Shown here one piece after another: positions 12,561 to 26,194 of a stretch of DNA of 64,000 nt. Position 1 is the stretch's first letter. Every line of letters begins with the position of its first letter. The stretch comes from Sclerurus mexicanus (taxonomy: Eukaryota > Chordata > Aves > Passeriformes > Furnariidae), in NCBI GenBank assembly GCA_013396755.1, contig VWZF01006750.1:1482704-1546703 (forward strand). The letters are read 5' to 3'. A program made the translations under genes and the position numbers. Under the pieces are notes generated by a model, which ran no database searches, was not told the DNA's origin, and saw only the letters and a program-made list of their open reading frames with translations.

Positions 12561-15500
12561 TACCACTGAAAGGGTGAATGAAAAAATTTCTTGACTGCCA
12601 GTAATGTTTATGCTTACCCCATATTAGGCAAGACATGAGACCTTGAGCAGCAAAACAAATATTTTTCATTAATATTCAAACAAAATATCTCTGTTGGTTT
12701 TAGCTTTTCACTGTAACTACAGCATGAAAGAGGGCACTTTTAAGGTGAAAGTTTTTTATTTGATGGATGACCTGCAAATGTGGCAAATGCTACATATCTT
12801 CAAGATCTGACTCTTAAAACTGTTGAACAGTCCTACAATGTCCAGTAAGGAACAGATGTAGTAAAAACATTTACAAGGAAAGCCTTACATTACTTTAGAA
12901 AACTTTTAAATATCTTCTGAGGACTATTTGTCATATTTTTGTGTATGTGAAGTCATGTTCTTACCCTTAGAAGTCTATCTATTCAAGTAAAGAAATAACT
13001 TTTTTTTTTAAGGGCTTAAAGTATCTTCCTTAAAAGCAACAGTAAGAACAAGTTATGTAAAAAACACAACTTTAAATGTTTTTCGCTAGGATTGGTTAAA
13101 CTTCTTCTGTGTAAACTTTTTTCATAAATGAGAGATGTTTGTGAAAGGTCAGAAGCCAATGTCTAGGTATTTTTGAAAAGCAAAAATGCAATAAATCCAA
13201 TCAAGTAATATGCCAAAAAATAAACAAACAACCATTTATCAGACAGGAGAGAAAAGTCTTTTAAAACTCTTTTTTCCTCCCCTACTTTTATCTCCCTAAT
13301 GGCAAAAAAACTGATATTGGCACCCAGCAGTAACACTAATATCTTCTTGCCCGTGAAATAGCATCATGTAGTCTGTTGGGTCTCAAACCTAGGGACTAAT
13401 ACAGACCTATAACTCTTAATCCTGGGGAGCATAATTCTGGAGAGAAAAATTATTATTTTGAGGAAGGAAAGAAATAGGTGTCTTTCTGTACTCTTACCAA
13501 GATGCTTGGATTATTGGCTAGGGAAAAGTGAGATTATGAAATGGAATGCTGCTTTGCAGTATGCCCTGTTCCCCACATACATATTTGTTAAAATCAGACA
13601 TACATATGTGCCTGAACACATACATATATATGTATTATATTCCATGTGTTCAACAGCACAAAAGCAAGCTTCTTCTGTATTAGAAGTCAAACTGCTCTGC
13701 AAATCAAGTTACAGTCTTTCCAGGAACTGTTTTAAAATAGTATAACTGAAGTTACATTTAGACCTCTAGTTACCAGCTTCTGTGTCAAGAAAATCAAGGC
13801 TGCTAGTCTGTCATGGTATCATGGGAATATCTTTGGAGGATGCTGTTTCACCAGTAGCTTTTCATCTTGAACTGACATTTCTCACTGTTCATATCCATCA
13901 ATGTCAAAAACTATATCAGGTTTTACAGCAAACTTTCTACATTTGCCTTAAAGAGTGTCAGTCAGCCTATGCTCTGCGCAGTTAGATGGACTCAGTGGGC
14001 AGCAGGACTCCCAGCTGCGCTGAAATGCAGCCGGCACCAACACTCATGTGAGACACATAGCCATCCTGACAGCAGCTATGCTCATAGTAGGGCACACTTT
14101 TACCCACACAGCCGATGCTTCCCCTCCCCACAATTGCAATAGCTTTTCTCTGGAAGTGGGAGTTAGTGTTACTATGGTAGAGTGTTTTCACTTGTGTTTG
14201 TTGAAAGGTGCTTAATAGTAAGTAAAGAGTTGAGAGAACGTGTCATCTGCCAGGCTCTGTACACATTGAATAGAAGAGAGGGAAGCTGAGCATTTAAAGT
14301 GTGTCCCCTGATTATCAGGGGGGAGAAGGGATGGTTAACTGGCTGCATCACCTCATTTCATCTCAACACGTTGTGAATTTGGTCCTTTGGAAAATAGGTT
14401 CTAAAGACAGAAGATAAAATGATAAAATTAAGATGTCGAACAGGTTTCAGATCAGGTCCTACAAATAAAAGAGCATCTTTGTTTTAAACTCTGTAAGGGA
14501 TACTTATTTAAAACAGCACATGACAAAGGACTGCAGGACATTGCAGGACTATGTTCTAATGATTTTGTAAGTATCCAACTATTTCATTTCTACTTGGACA
14601 GATTCTTCACCTTTTTATTAGTATCTTTTCTAAATATATAACTGGACATCACAATCTGATGATGAAATCACTATATAGGTCCCAAAAGGGCAACGTGTTT
14701 TGAGCTTGCATGTTTAAGCAGGAATAATTAAGACGATGATGATGAACATTCTAAGATTTCTAAGTGAAATTTTAGTACTGATGGGACTAAACCTCAAAAC
14801 CCTGAAAACTACATAAAAAATTCAAGTTGATTTCCAGTTATGAAAAGGAACAATTAACTGTGACCTGAAATCTTTATTACAAAACTCAGTACCGTCACCC
14901 ATAAGACTCACATTTGACCATTTGTGTATCTGAGGATGTTTGAATGAGATCTCAAACCAGAGATGTTCTGACACTGCTCCAGACAGAAGCTTAGCATCTC
15001 CATGCATGAAATTTCCAGTGAGTTGAGTCCTGCAGCCTTCCACTCACCGCAAACACCCAACACAGTAAGATAACCATCAGATCTCTCCCTATTAGAGAGA
15101 AGGCCTCTACCATGGCTAATCAGAGGAAAAGAAATAAAGTTTCCAGCCTATAATTAGAAATAGACTAACTACAAAGAAATTAGCAAAAGAGAGCAATTAA
15201 TGTAATGAACAAGCAAGATTAGTCTGCTTAGAAGCTATCCACCTAGCCACCATGTAACAGGAAATGAATTTTCTAAACTTCTTCATAGCAAAAAACTATT
15301 CAAGGGGAACAAATAGGAAAGAGGAAGATCCTACTGTCAGTTTGGGAAACTTGGGGGCATAGATGCCTTTTTCTTTTGCTCCTTGAAGTCTTCGGGAACA
15401 AAAAGAAGAATGTACTCAAGATGAAGGAGCATGCCCAACTCTATTCAGTCCAAGGCTCCTGAGAAGTAGAGCTACTACACAAATTTCAACACAGCTTCTT

Positions 15501-17359
15501 CCACAAGTCACATCTCCATTGCAGAGTGTTCACAGTATAGATTACAGTCATCAAAAATCACAGCACACTCTACAAGAACTAGTTTATTGAGCAAGTTCCC
15601 AATTTCTCTGCTGTTCATGCTGGTGGTGTTGAACCTTTCAAAGAACCCAACAGAAGCCAGAGATTACACAAGCTTGAGAGCTTCAGAGGATGTCCTACAT
15701 GCATAAGAAAATCTACACAATATGGATTGAAAAGGAAATTTAGTGGGGTTTACTTCCATCTTATTTTTGTGATTCTATCATGAAAGGAGTGAGATTTCCA
15801 TATAGGAAGAATTAGGGGGTTAAAGCGATCTCTTCCATATTTATTCGTACTATTTGTAGCATACTTATCTCTTTCCACTATCTCCTAATGCTACAGATTT
15901 ATAGTGCCAACAAAAGCAATGAATGACCTGAATTCATCTTTAAATCCCAGGAAACTTGAATAGCCTGTATCCACTAAAATAACACTGTTATCACAACAGC
16001 TTTGGATAATAAACTCTTAACTGGACCGACAGAAGTCTAGTCTTTGTTGAATTCTTCCTTTAATCACTGCAATACAGAACAAGCTGTTTACTTTAATGTT
16101 TATTTTCTTGAAACGCAACAAGACTTCATTGTTGGAATTACTGCATAAATATGGAGTTGAGAAATAGTCACTGGTGAACATTATTCATGGATATAGAGGT
16201 CTTAAGTGATTCAGACTCTGATTCACTCTCATCATCAATAATTATTGCCACAAAAGCGAACACATTTTAAAGAACAGGACATGAAATTAATGTTCTGAAG
16301 AATTTGTAAAAAAAAGCTCCACAGATTTTTTTTCAAGTTCATTTTGAATTGTTACCGACTTGTAATAGCTCAATCAGGAGTCTTTCTTTTTCAAACAACC
16401 ACAGTATGTGCATTTTTTTTTCCATGATTAAAACAAAAGAGAATAGTTAGGTAACTGGAAACTTTTAGAATTACTTTAGGTCAGTTTAGACCCGCTAACT
16501 ATGCACTTCTGCTTTCATTGAGTATATGTGAGGTTTAGGTCACTGGATTATTTTGTAGAAAGACCAACTCTGTCACCATCTGTAAGAGCCTTCATTCAGG
16601 ACTGAGTCAAAGACTTTTGGAGATTTACTATTAAATTCTTTGGGATATCTATTTGAAAATTAGGAGAATGTCTTTTCTTCAGTTTTCAGTTTGAATTTTA
16701 AAATACCTTAAAAACTCCATCATAGGCAATCTAGAGAGTGGCAAACCCGAGATTTGGGTGAGGTACCTGACAAATATTTCTGTCCTCAGTCATGGTAAAG
16801 ATGTTCTCAAGACCTCTTTGGAAGTCTTAGATATTTGACCAAACATTGCAGGTTGCAGTTTTATCTCAAAATCCCTGACCTTGTTAATTGACTGTACCAT
16901 GTGGCATTATGTTTCCTTTGCATTGTGGTGCTTTCCTACCTTTGGTTTTCAGTCATGCAAGAAAGAGCGTTTGGAATACTAGATGATATAAATCAACCAC
17001 ACAGCAAAAAATAACTGAATGAACTATTTGATGACTATTCCTGAATAACTAATATGGTTGAGCAAATGAAAATCAGATCACAAACCATTCATGAGTGAAG
17101 AAAGAGGTCAGCATTTTGACAAACACTATCAGGTGGTATTTATCCAGTTTTAACTTTGGTATTTATTTGAACCTTTGAATGCCTATGAAATCTAAAGAAG
17201 TTTTCTCAGTCTACTTGAGGTCTGCCCAGGTGTAATGGACTGATGTTATAATTAAGGTTTTCCTCACATTTTCTCTAAATAATGAAGCATCCAGTATTTT
17301 CTGATATTCTTCTGAGTCACCAGGGAAACAGAAACAAGTAATTTTGCTTACTTCTTGAA
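12561..17359. other. Intergenic sequence, no gene seen
   Basis: AT-rich unique DNA. No frame exceeds about 95 codons. An AT-rich palindromic patch (13614-13651) is present. No RNA gene, microRNA precursor or transposon recognised. Confidence 0.6.
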
Positions 17360-17425
17360 AAATATCTTGAGGAGCAGGTTGAACTAGATGACCTTTGGGT
17401 GTCCTTTCAGACTTTCATGATATTT
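17360..17425 (+). mobile_element. Short CR1 3' UTR remnant
   Basis: 'gaggagcaggttgaactaga' then 'tgacctttgggtgtcctttc' tracks the CR1 3' UTR (gaggcaggttggactagatgacct...gtcccttccaac). It is a worn fragment, about 500 bp upstream of the better-preserved CR1 tail. Confidence 0.7.
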
Positions 17426-17929
17426 GGATTTTATTTACAGAGAAATCACGACATATGTAATTACATAATGTAAATCTTGCACCCAGATCAACTTTTAACA
17501 TTTAACATAGAAAAATTATGTTTTCTTCTGTAGGATTAATAATGTCCTACCTGATTTGCACAAGTTGCATAATCGTAGAAGATAAAGCTAAAAGAAGAAG
17601 GTGTATGTAGTCTCTTTCCTTCCATCTAGATTGTCCATGATAAACAATTCATGATGAGTCTTGAATCTATAATAATTCAATAATGCAAGTTATGTTAGTG
17701 CCATAGGACTCCATATGGGAAATTAAGGAGAAGGTTTATTCCATGCATGGAACACATCCATTTAATTTCTTACATTTGACAGTATGCATCTTCATTATGA
17801 AAAGCTTGAGATGATACAAGATTAATTTATTCACTAAAGATTATTTTCTAGAAACCATCCTATCACCATTCCAGAGCCATAATTCCACAGTGCATGGAGA
17901 TTTCTAATTACTGAAAATGGGTGCTTCCA

Positions 17930-18194
17930 GAGTGTTTTCAGTGGTACCCAGCAACAGAACAAGGAGCAGTGGTCAAAAACTAAGACACAAGAAGTTCCAC
18001 CTCAATATGAAGAACTTCCTCACACTGGAGGTGACAGAGCACTGGAACAAGCTGCCCAGGGAGGTCATGGAATCTCCACTCATCTGGATGTGTTCCTGTG
18101 TAACCTGCTCTAGGTGACCCTGCCTTGGTAATGGGATTGGACTAGATGATCTCCAGAGGTCCCTTCCAACCCTGACAATTCTGTGATTCTGTGA
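17930..18194 (+). mobile_element. CR1 LINE 3' end, well preserved
   Basis: The plus strand encodes the end of CR1 ORF2: FSVVPSNRTRSSGQKLRHKK, then FHLNMKNFLTLEVTEHWNKL and PREVMESP, in a frame open from 17917 to 18117. The 3' UTR follows with 'gactagatgatctccagagg' and 'tcccttccaaccctgacaat', ending in the diagnostic TTCTGTGATTCTGTGA at 18194. It is a 5'-truncated copy and among the least diverged CR1 pieces in the window. Confidence 0.97.
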
Positions 18195-18285
18195 AAAGGT
18201 GTTGGGTTTGGGTAGTTTTGGTTTGTTGGGGTTTTTTTTGGTTTGGGTGGTTTTAGTTTGTTGGGGAGTTTTTTTGAGAATATAG
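18195..18285 (+). repeat. G/T-rich tandem duplication next to a CR1 tail
   Basis: Two copies of a roughly 35-bp unit beginning GGTTTGGGT (A/G) GTTTT follow each other directly after the CR1 tail. Each copy ends GTTTGTTGGGG plus a T run. The strand is nearly devoid of C. Confidence 0.85.
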
Positions 18286-21200
18286 TCAAAACAGAGGACA
18301 GAAAGGAAAGATCATGGCAAACCATAAGGCAAGAGAGAAAGAATATGTAAGGCTGGAGTGCAAAAAATAAAGAAAATGACAGTTGCAATGGCTCAGGGGA
18401 GAAAAGTGGTAAGGGAAATCAAACGGTGATAATGAGCCTCAGATAAAATAGGGTGGTGAAACACTTAAAACAATAGATGTAAAAAAGACTGTGCTAAATC
18501 TTTGGCAAGGCATCCAGTCATTCCAGCATGTCTAATCATGAGACCAAAAATTCATCAACTGTTTATACAGATATATGATTTTTATAATTAAAGATTTTTT
18601 GGGGAGAAAAAAACACAAACCAAAACAAAAAATCCTAAACTTTTGTTTCAGCCCCAGGATTTGGGGTTTTTTAAAGGTTTTTTAGGGCTGGCACTTCACT
18701 GGGACAATGAATCCTTTCGAAGTGCCTCTGCATGTTGTAACATTGTGTTCAGATGCAGGCAGATGTCATCTGTCATCCTGCTATCTATCAAGGCAGACAA
18801 CACACAGGAAGATGTGATAAGCTCAAAAATTACAAAATGAACAGTGTGGCTCATCTTTAATTCTTCACTAAAAACATAAGCTATCCCTTTCTCCTGTTTT
18901 AGTTCCTTCTCACTGATCTCTTTGTTTTGTTTGAAGCATACAAATTTGCTGAAATTGAAAGCTATTCTAAATAGCTATTCTGCTTCTAAACTTCTTGGTC
19001 TCATCACATTTTGAAAATAGAATAAATACAGTCTGCAGGCACACTTCCAGTGATTAGAGAAAGGATAAACATTCAGAAAACATGGAAGACTTCTCTGAAA
19101 ATCATGTCAACGTGTTCATGGATATTTTTAAATTCAATTCAGATTCATTGCTTTGAAAAACCCTAATTTTTTTTGTTTGCACATAACTGTTGCCTTTATG
19201 TATGCTTCTATTTTAAACAAAACTGCAATGGATCAATAGCCATAAGGTTTAACAGATTCCTAACAAGAAGTTACACGTTCTGTGCTTTTATCCAAAATTC
19301 CCAGTCTGAGTACATCCAGAAAAGATACACATCGGCCAAGTTTCGTGAACCAGAAATGCAGACCTGAATAATATCTAAAGTTAGATCATCACACTATACT
19401 CACTAAACAGATCTTGTCATCTTCTTTCTCTTCTTATTCTGAGGTAGTCAGATAGATATTCCAAATCTAAACTGTTAGTAGAGAAAGTATAGAATTTACA
19501 TCCAATACCACAATTTGCCACTTCTTGGTATAACTTCAGAAATTTGCACATAGAAATTGTGAACTTAGAAAAATGTAAAGATTTTGACTGTGAAGGATCT
19601 TCAGCCTAAAATGTTGATCCTTGAGCGAGTTAGTTGCCCATTCCTCTAGAGGTCATGGAAGCACCCTGGACTTCTAATATTTGCTCAATTAATGTAAATT
19701 GGAGTATTTAATTCAAATTGTTTGAAAACATCTTACCAAGGTGAAATGTATCACAAATTGATAGAGAAGGATGCCAGTGGACAAGAAAAATTTAATTGGA
19801 CAACACATTAGTTCAAGTTCTCCTATGAAAAGTATATTTAAACTGCACCTATCTATAATCATATGACTGTTGCTGTTACTGAACATTCACACGTCCCATT
19901 TTGTCAGCAAAACAGCAGCAAACAGAAGCTTCCTCTGGTTGTCATATGTCTCCCATACCTCACAAGCCTGAGGGTTGCTTTTGCCTTCCCACTACTGCCC
20001 AGGACCACTATCTGCACGGGCAGGTTGTTCTGTCTCTCTAAGTGGGTACAAACCTTGGGCTGTCAAGACCTCTTCCACCCATTTCTTTAGCTGACAGTCT
20101 TTCAGCTACAATTCAGCCTCCTGCAGATGAACTTGGATTTGCCTGAAAACCCAACTTATACTATCTGTTGTGGGGTTAAAAAAAAAATTTGAAGTTTTCA
20201 GAAGGGATCTGTATGGCAGGACAGCTGATGCTGCCACCATTACTCCCTGTGTGACAGTTTGTGCCTCACTCAGCCTTAGATCATTTTCTTCCACAAAGCT
20301 GCACCTAACAATTACTTTTGGTGCCTTTTGCAGAGCTGTCAGCCCCACATCAGCTGTCAGGAGGCTGAATTTCACTCCGTCTGTGTCTCATCGCTATGGC
20401 CCTGACTGACAGGCATCCTGCAGTGTGTGCATCTGACTGCCCCAGTGTGCTTCCAGCCTGCTTCTCCCCCAGATCAGGCTCACACTCTGGGGGCTTTAAG
20501 CTGTGCTGCCCCCCAGGACTGCCCGGTAGTGGAAAAATGCAGGTTGCAGTAAGGGCCGGAAGCATGGAAAAGGATGGAGCAGCACAAGCTGCTGACAGAG
20601 GATCTTCTTCCACTCCTCGATTCCTGGGTAACAACTTCCCATTCCTCCCCACAAAACTTCTTCCCAGGATTAAACCCACTTGTTACGTCAGCTCTGCTAA
20701 TCAGCAACATTCCTTATTGGGAATGCTTGCTTCAGAAGCACCCCTGCCCATGGAGAACACAAAGTGGAGGGATGAAGGTGCCTTTTCAGTTCAGCACGGA
20801 CCAGTGAACTGAAATGTTACTGCAACGAGGGAAGCCCTGGCCATCTGAAGCAAAGGGAACCCTAAGCTTCAGAGCAGAAACAACCATTTCATTCCTGACA
20901 TGTTTCTTTCCAAGTCAGGTCCTTCCTGCTCTGAATCCCTGCACCTTTTCACAGCTCTCAGCATTGGCTCACTTATGCTCTGTAACCTCAGGAAGGCATG
21001 CTGCTGAAGATCCACAGCTCCACCTGCAGAGAGGAGTTAATGGAAGGTCTGTTCCCCCCTCCCTCAAGCCTACGGGTGACAGACACTCCCCAGACATGCA
21101 GAGCGCCATATCCATACCTGGCTGCTCTCTCAGAGAAGGGGCAAGGAAGCCTCCTGAGCGGCCTGGGCAGCTCTTGCATCCAAGGGAGCACATCTGAGAA

Positions 21201-22530
21201 ATACCACACATCCACCCAGAGGTGCACAGATCTCATCTTTGTCCCTCTCTCCCACAGGCAACCAAACACTGCCAGGATGTAGGACCCAGACATATCATCG
21301 TCTCTGCATTATCTTGAAGCTGTGTAGCATAGTGACACAACATAATGTATTTTGCAGAAATCACACAGGTTTTAAAAAGATACAGTATTACAAGTGCAAT
21401 AATACCACAATGGAGAATACTCTCAGTAACTACTGTAACATAGTTCAGTTCTTTGAAAAACAAAGAACTGGTCTGGTCTTTGAGATTAAACAATCTCCTT
21501 TTGCAATTTGCAGAAAATATCTGTGGATTTTAAGCCCTCACTTGCACAAAAGATCTTCAGTATGAAGCCTCACTACACACATAAAAAAAAATACCACAAA
21601 CTATTGTCTTCCTGTGCCAATGACAGTCCAAAACAACCCAGCTGAGGCATGCCACTTGCATAACAGAAGTGACTCCTGACTGACTCCAGAAATGTGTGTT
21701 GCTCTCTATTTTTAACAAGTAGGTTTCATTTGGCTGCTAATCAATCACAAAGTGAGATATTAAAAAAAAAAATCCATACAAAATGACATAACAATGCTAC
21801 CAGCTTGTCCTCCTTTGTTTATATCTACTATAATCTGTAATCAAGATGCAAAAAGGTTATTTTTAGCTTTTTTTTAATATATCCGTGTGCATATACACAC
21901 ATGCACAGATAGGCACACTGCAGTTTCTTTAAAGACTGCGAAATATCAAATTATTTTTGCAAGTTGGCCATTACATACTTTAAAAAAAAAAAAAAGATAG
22001 AAAATTTGTCTTCCACAGTACAGCTGAATTAAAAGATATGGATGGATCCCTCTCTAAGCCCCTACATCTCTCTGCTTTATTCTACACTAACATTGGAATT
22101 ATTGTTTCACAAAAACAGCTCAGATGTTATAAGAAAAGTCATAATTCTCTATTCCAGATGTAATTTTGATGTAACTTCAGTTTATTTGAAATACTAGGAG
22201 AGGACCCATTTTCAGCATTTAGTTACATTTGCTCAAGATTTTTCTAACAAAAGAATGACAGCAATGACAAAAATCATACTGGCTTTAAATGCTTTCGTTG
22301 TTTAAATGTTTTTCTCTTTCAACTGAGAAAAGTAAGGCTAAAGGTGGGAAAAGCATATTTTTTTTCTGGTATATATGAGTTGTTGTGCAGATTACTTCTT
22401 ACTCTTCCTTAAATCACATCTTCCCCTCTCCTTTAAATGTAATGGGAAAAACATTAGAACAACTGATGGAAGGGGAGATATCAAATTACCTTTTTTTTTT
22501 CAAAGTTAAACAAAGGGATAGCTAAAAGCT
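18286..22530. other. Intergenic sequence, no gene supported
   Basis: Mostly AT-rich. A GC-richer block at about 20350-21290 holds ATG-started frames of 138 codons (20396-20812) and 127 codons (20814-21197) in different phases, with opposing frames on the minus strand. None has a domain I recognise. The AT-rich part at 21.6-22.3 kb is free of obvious repeats except A-runs. Confidence 0.55.
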
Positions 22531-22941
22531 TTGCATTCTAATGTGACAGCTGGAAGAGCATTGGGGGAGGTGTTTTTCCTTTTTGGTGGGGGAGGACCTC
22601 ACTTTTTCCCCAGCTTGAGAGGTGGTCAAAGAGGCATTTCCCAGTGCTCAGTTCTTGCAACTACACTTTTGTCCTCCATCTGCTTGGGTGACCAGCTGCC
22701 ATTTGCTGGGCTGGTGGCAGCACTGGGAAGGGGGTCCTGGCTCATCCCCCACAGTTCCACATGCCTTGTGCCATTCTCCCAAGAGGAAAAAACCACCACT
22801 GTCTGGATTCGCTACGGGTTCATCGAGGGACCGGTGCCATTGGCAGAGGACTTGCTAACCCCTTTCCCCAGTGCTTTCACACAAAAGACAGCGAGAGGGT
22901 CCTTGCACTGCCCACAGGAAAGGTTTCAGCCCATCCCCGTG

Positions 22942-23117
22942 GCCACCATTCCCACGAGAGCTCTGGAACTGGAACCTCTTCCCACGTTTGCCATTCCCCC
23001 AGGAGTTCTGGAACTAGCACCTCTTCCCATGCCTGCCGTTCCTACAGGAGCTGTGCAACCAGCACCTCTTCCCGTGGCTGCCATTCCCACGGGAACTCTG
23101 GAACTGGCACCTCTGGA
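22942..23117 (+). repeat. 45-bp minisatellite, about 3.8 imperfect copies
   Basis: Units begin GCCATTCCCAC... and contain GGAGCTCTGGAACTGGCAC-like and CTCTTCCC blocks. Copies start at 22942 (48 bp), 22990 (45 bp), 23035 (45 bp) and 23080 (partial). Because the main period is a multiple of three, one plus-strand frame stays open and encodes a 15-residue repeat rich in Pro, Ala and Leu (APLP motif). The surrounding frame (22531-23184) starts at TTG, and its first ATG falls within the repeats. I call it a repeat, not a gene. Confidence 0.88.
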
Positions 23118-23269
23118 GATAAAAAACAAACCACCTAACATACAAGCAGTTTGTAGCAGACCTTTGGCGAATAAAACAATGTGAACTGATGCTCACCTGG
23201 GCAGCTGAGCTACTGCTGACAGAAGTGGTTCCCAGTCCATGCCCTTTTCCTAGCTCTCACGCATATTAA

Positions 23270-23375
23270 TACTTGACTTTTACAGTGCTCTGCACAGGCA
23301 TTAAGCTATTATTTCATTCTTGGAGATGGGGAAACCAAGGCATGAGTCAGAAGGAGCATGGATCAGCAATGGGCC
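23270..23375 (+). repeat. Probable MIR-like SINE remnant
   Basis: 'gcattaagctattatttcat' followed by 'tcttggagatggggaaacc' and 'aaggcatgag' resembles the MIR segment gcattatctcatt... ttttacagatggggaaactgaggca. Only this part is convincing. Confidence 0.45.
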
Positions 23376-23385
23376 TTCTCCATGC

Positions 23386-26194
23386 TCACTGTGCAGCCAT
23401 GATAAGATAGGACCAGATGAGAAGTTGCAGAACCCAAATGCAGCTCATTATCTACAGCTTCACTCTGCCTCTAATGGAAGTAGATTTTATGCAAGGAAGG
23501 GATTGGGATTTGCTGAACCCACTGCTCATAGTTCTGAAAAGGAATAAAAACCACGAACCAGAAATGCACTGTCCCAGTTGAGGTAGAACCCAAATTACAC
23601 TGAAAGAGAAAGAATATTTTAGGGTATATAATATATATTATGTATAAATATCAATACACATTACATAACAGGTATACAGTAGATATAATTATATACAAAG
23701 CTTATGCCATATATAATCCATTATATTTTGTGTATATAAGAAGCTAAATATGTTTCTCAGTGAGCTAGGTAAACCAAAAACACAAATCTTAAATAATTGT
23801 TTGGCATTTATCCTCCCACTAATCTATGTACATGTGCAGAGGCAAACAGTGGCAATCAGGGTGTTCAAACACAGCTAGTGATGCTTTTAAGACAGTCAAA
23901 CGTGAGACTATGTGTCGCAGAACACAAGATATATGCTGAGATGAGAGGTGTAGATGACTGAAGATAACATGTTGTTGAGGGTTCAGTTCAATGTTAGACA
24001 AAATAATCACACAGGATATACAGGTGGGAATAATGAAGTGGCACGAGGATACTCTGTGTAGACCTGGAGAGAGGGCTCCTGAGTCCCAGGTGCAGGAGGT
24101 TAATGCACAAGATAGCTCTGACCAACTTAATGCACACAGAAGAAATGCCACCACGCAGGTAGAACACTCTGCTTAGTCTGCTGGGTTGTACTACTACCAA
24201 GATTCTCCTGACTGGGTGAACCTGAAAGACCAAAGACCACAATGGCCAACCTAGAGCATCCTGTTGCTTCCAACAGTAGCTTTCCTGGGGCTGAGTCAGG
24301 GAGTCTGTGCAAAGGTACCTGTCCCCATAGCCTTTGTTCACCAGAGCGGTAGAGAAGGTGGTAATAATGGGAAAAAAAAAGAAAAAAAGAAAGTAGAGTG
24401 TTTGGAAAAAGGTAATAGAAATGATGAATAGTTCCTAACACCTTACCTGAATTGAATCTGGTTTGCTCACATGCAGACAGGCTAGTGAGACCAAAACACT
24501 TGTCGGGTTTTTCTAGCTATGCTGATATGGGTCCTTACAGCTCACTTTTCCACTCCTACCAGCTTGAAACAGTAATAGAAACTTTGAAGTTCTGAGGCAG
24601 TGGTGACCAGAGCTGCTGTGTCAGATGGATCTGGAACAGCACTGGACAGAACAGAAAAGCAGGACAGAACAAACTGCATAGACCACAGAATGTATTTTTT
24701 GTGAAAAACAAAACAAAAACAAACCAAAACTCACACCAACTTGCATGTCTTTACTTTTAAGCTGATCAATAAATAAATAAATAAAATTAATATACAGTTT
24801 ATCGAATAGCTGTAGGCTAAAATTATAGCACCAAGAGCTGCAGTCCTCAGTTTTGACATATTAGGAAGAGAAGCACTGCCTCCAGGTATTTTCAGTATCT
24901 CCTCTCTGGACATATGGAAGACTCTGTGCAAAGTGGTGGTGAAAGGGTCCAGAGCAAGAAGCTTTTGAGTTGAAAGATGTGATTTCCAGTAAAGGTCTTC
25001 TGAGAGAAAACCTAAAACAGAAGCATTTCCCTGAGGCTCTACAGCTGCCCTCCCACTCAGTGACCCTGTACACCAAGCCCTATGGGGCTACTAACCCACA
25101 GTCCCAGGAAGTCAGGGCACCAGGTACCCCAAGCCACAGCCAGAGCAGGGCCACCAGGCACCACCACAAAACACTGAGGGAGAGGGCAAGACTGAAGAGA
25201 ACAAAACAGAACAAAACATGTGACTTGGTGGCAACATGCAAGATCTGACAGGTCTAAAAATTAATTAGCACAACTCACCATCTGGGTGGGGTCTCCACTT
25301 TGCTACATATTGCATTGCTTTTCAGAGAGGATAAGAAAGGGAAGGAAGCATTGCAGCAGGAATGACACGTCATTTGTGCCTTGCATTTGGGAACTACCAT
25401 TCCTTTTTTGCCTCAACTAAGAACAAGCCAAGTCCCCAAAGTCATCTAGTTGCTTTCAGACACTAAACCAAGATTAGGTTTTGGTTTGACTTTTTTTTAA
25501 AAAAAGTCCAACTAGCTTCATCATACATCAGCAAAGGAACTGCTGGGTGAAATTCTGGGCTGGCCAGAGAAATTGATTCTGAAGATTCCCTGGAGCCACT
25601 GCTCCTTTTCCTTCCTGACCCTGGCCTCTAGATTTATGCTTCAGTTCTATCCCAGTACAAAAAGAGCTGAACTTCTGTCCAGCAGCTTCCAGAGACAAGA
25701 ACCTGTCCTCTCCTCCATCTGAAGAGAAGGGTCTGAACTTCAGCACCAGTCACTGAAAAGTCTTTGTATTTGGAGGAAAGACAGCTTTGAAGTGAAATGG
25801 GGTTGGGAGAACTGAGTCTGTAACCTCTCAGACCCCTCTCCACTGGAGCCACAGAAGAGGACAGTGCTCTACCCTTTGCTGCCAGAGGGCTGGGACAGGA
25901 AAATGCCTCTCAGAAACTCTGATCTGTGCTTTTCAGGCGGTTTTGCTCAAGCTGGTGGCTTGAATTCTTTGCTATAAACAGTAGATGAAAAGGATTTCAA
26001 ACAGTGACTCAGGTATTGAGCTTATATTTCTTCTCTTCCATCAACCTGCCAAAGACCTTTATTAATTATAGCTTTGTCCAGAGTTTCAAGCAAGTTTGAG
26101 ACTGCAGGCAACAATTTTCAAAAGTCCAGCCCCCATCCCCCTCCCATCTTCTGACCAAACTGTGATCTTTAGAGAAGAGACTTTAGAGAATGTG
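23386..26194. other. Intergenic sequence, no gene seen
   Basis: Includes an AT-rich, TATATA-dominated patch (about 23625-23745), an A/G-rich run (24373-24392) and an (AAAT)n microsatellite (24768-24786). Frames up to 115 codons (23994-24341, minus) lack recognisable domains. Confidence 0.6.

Noticed and set aside
15700..15790. GTGATTCTATCATGA as a CR1 tail
   Set aside because: Only the short terminal string resembles CR1; no upstream 3' UTR block is present.
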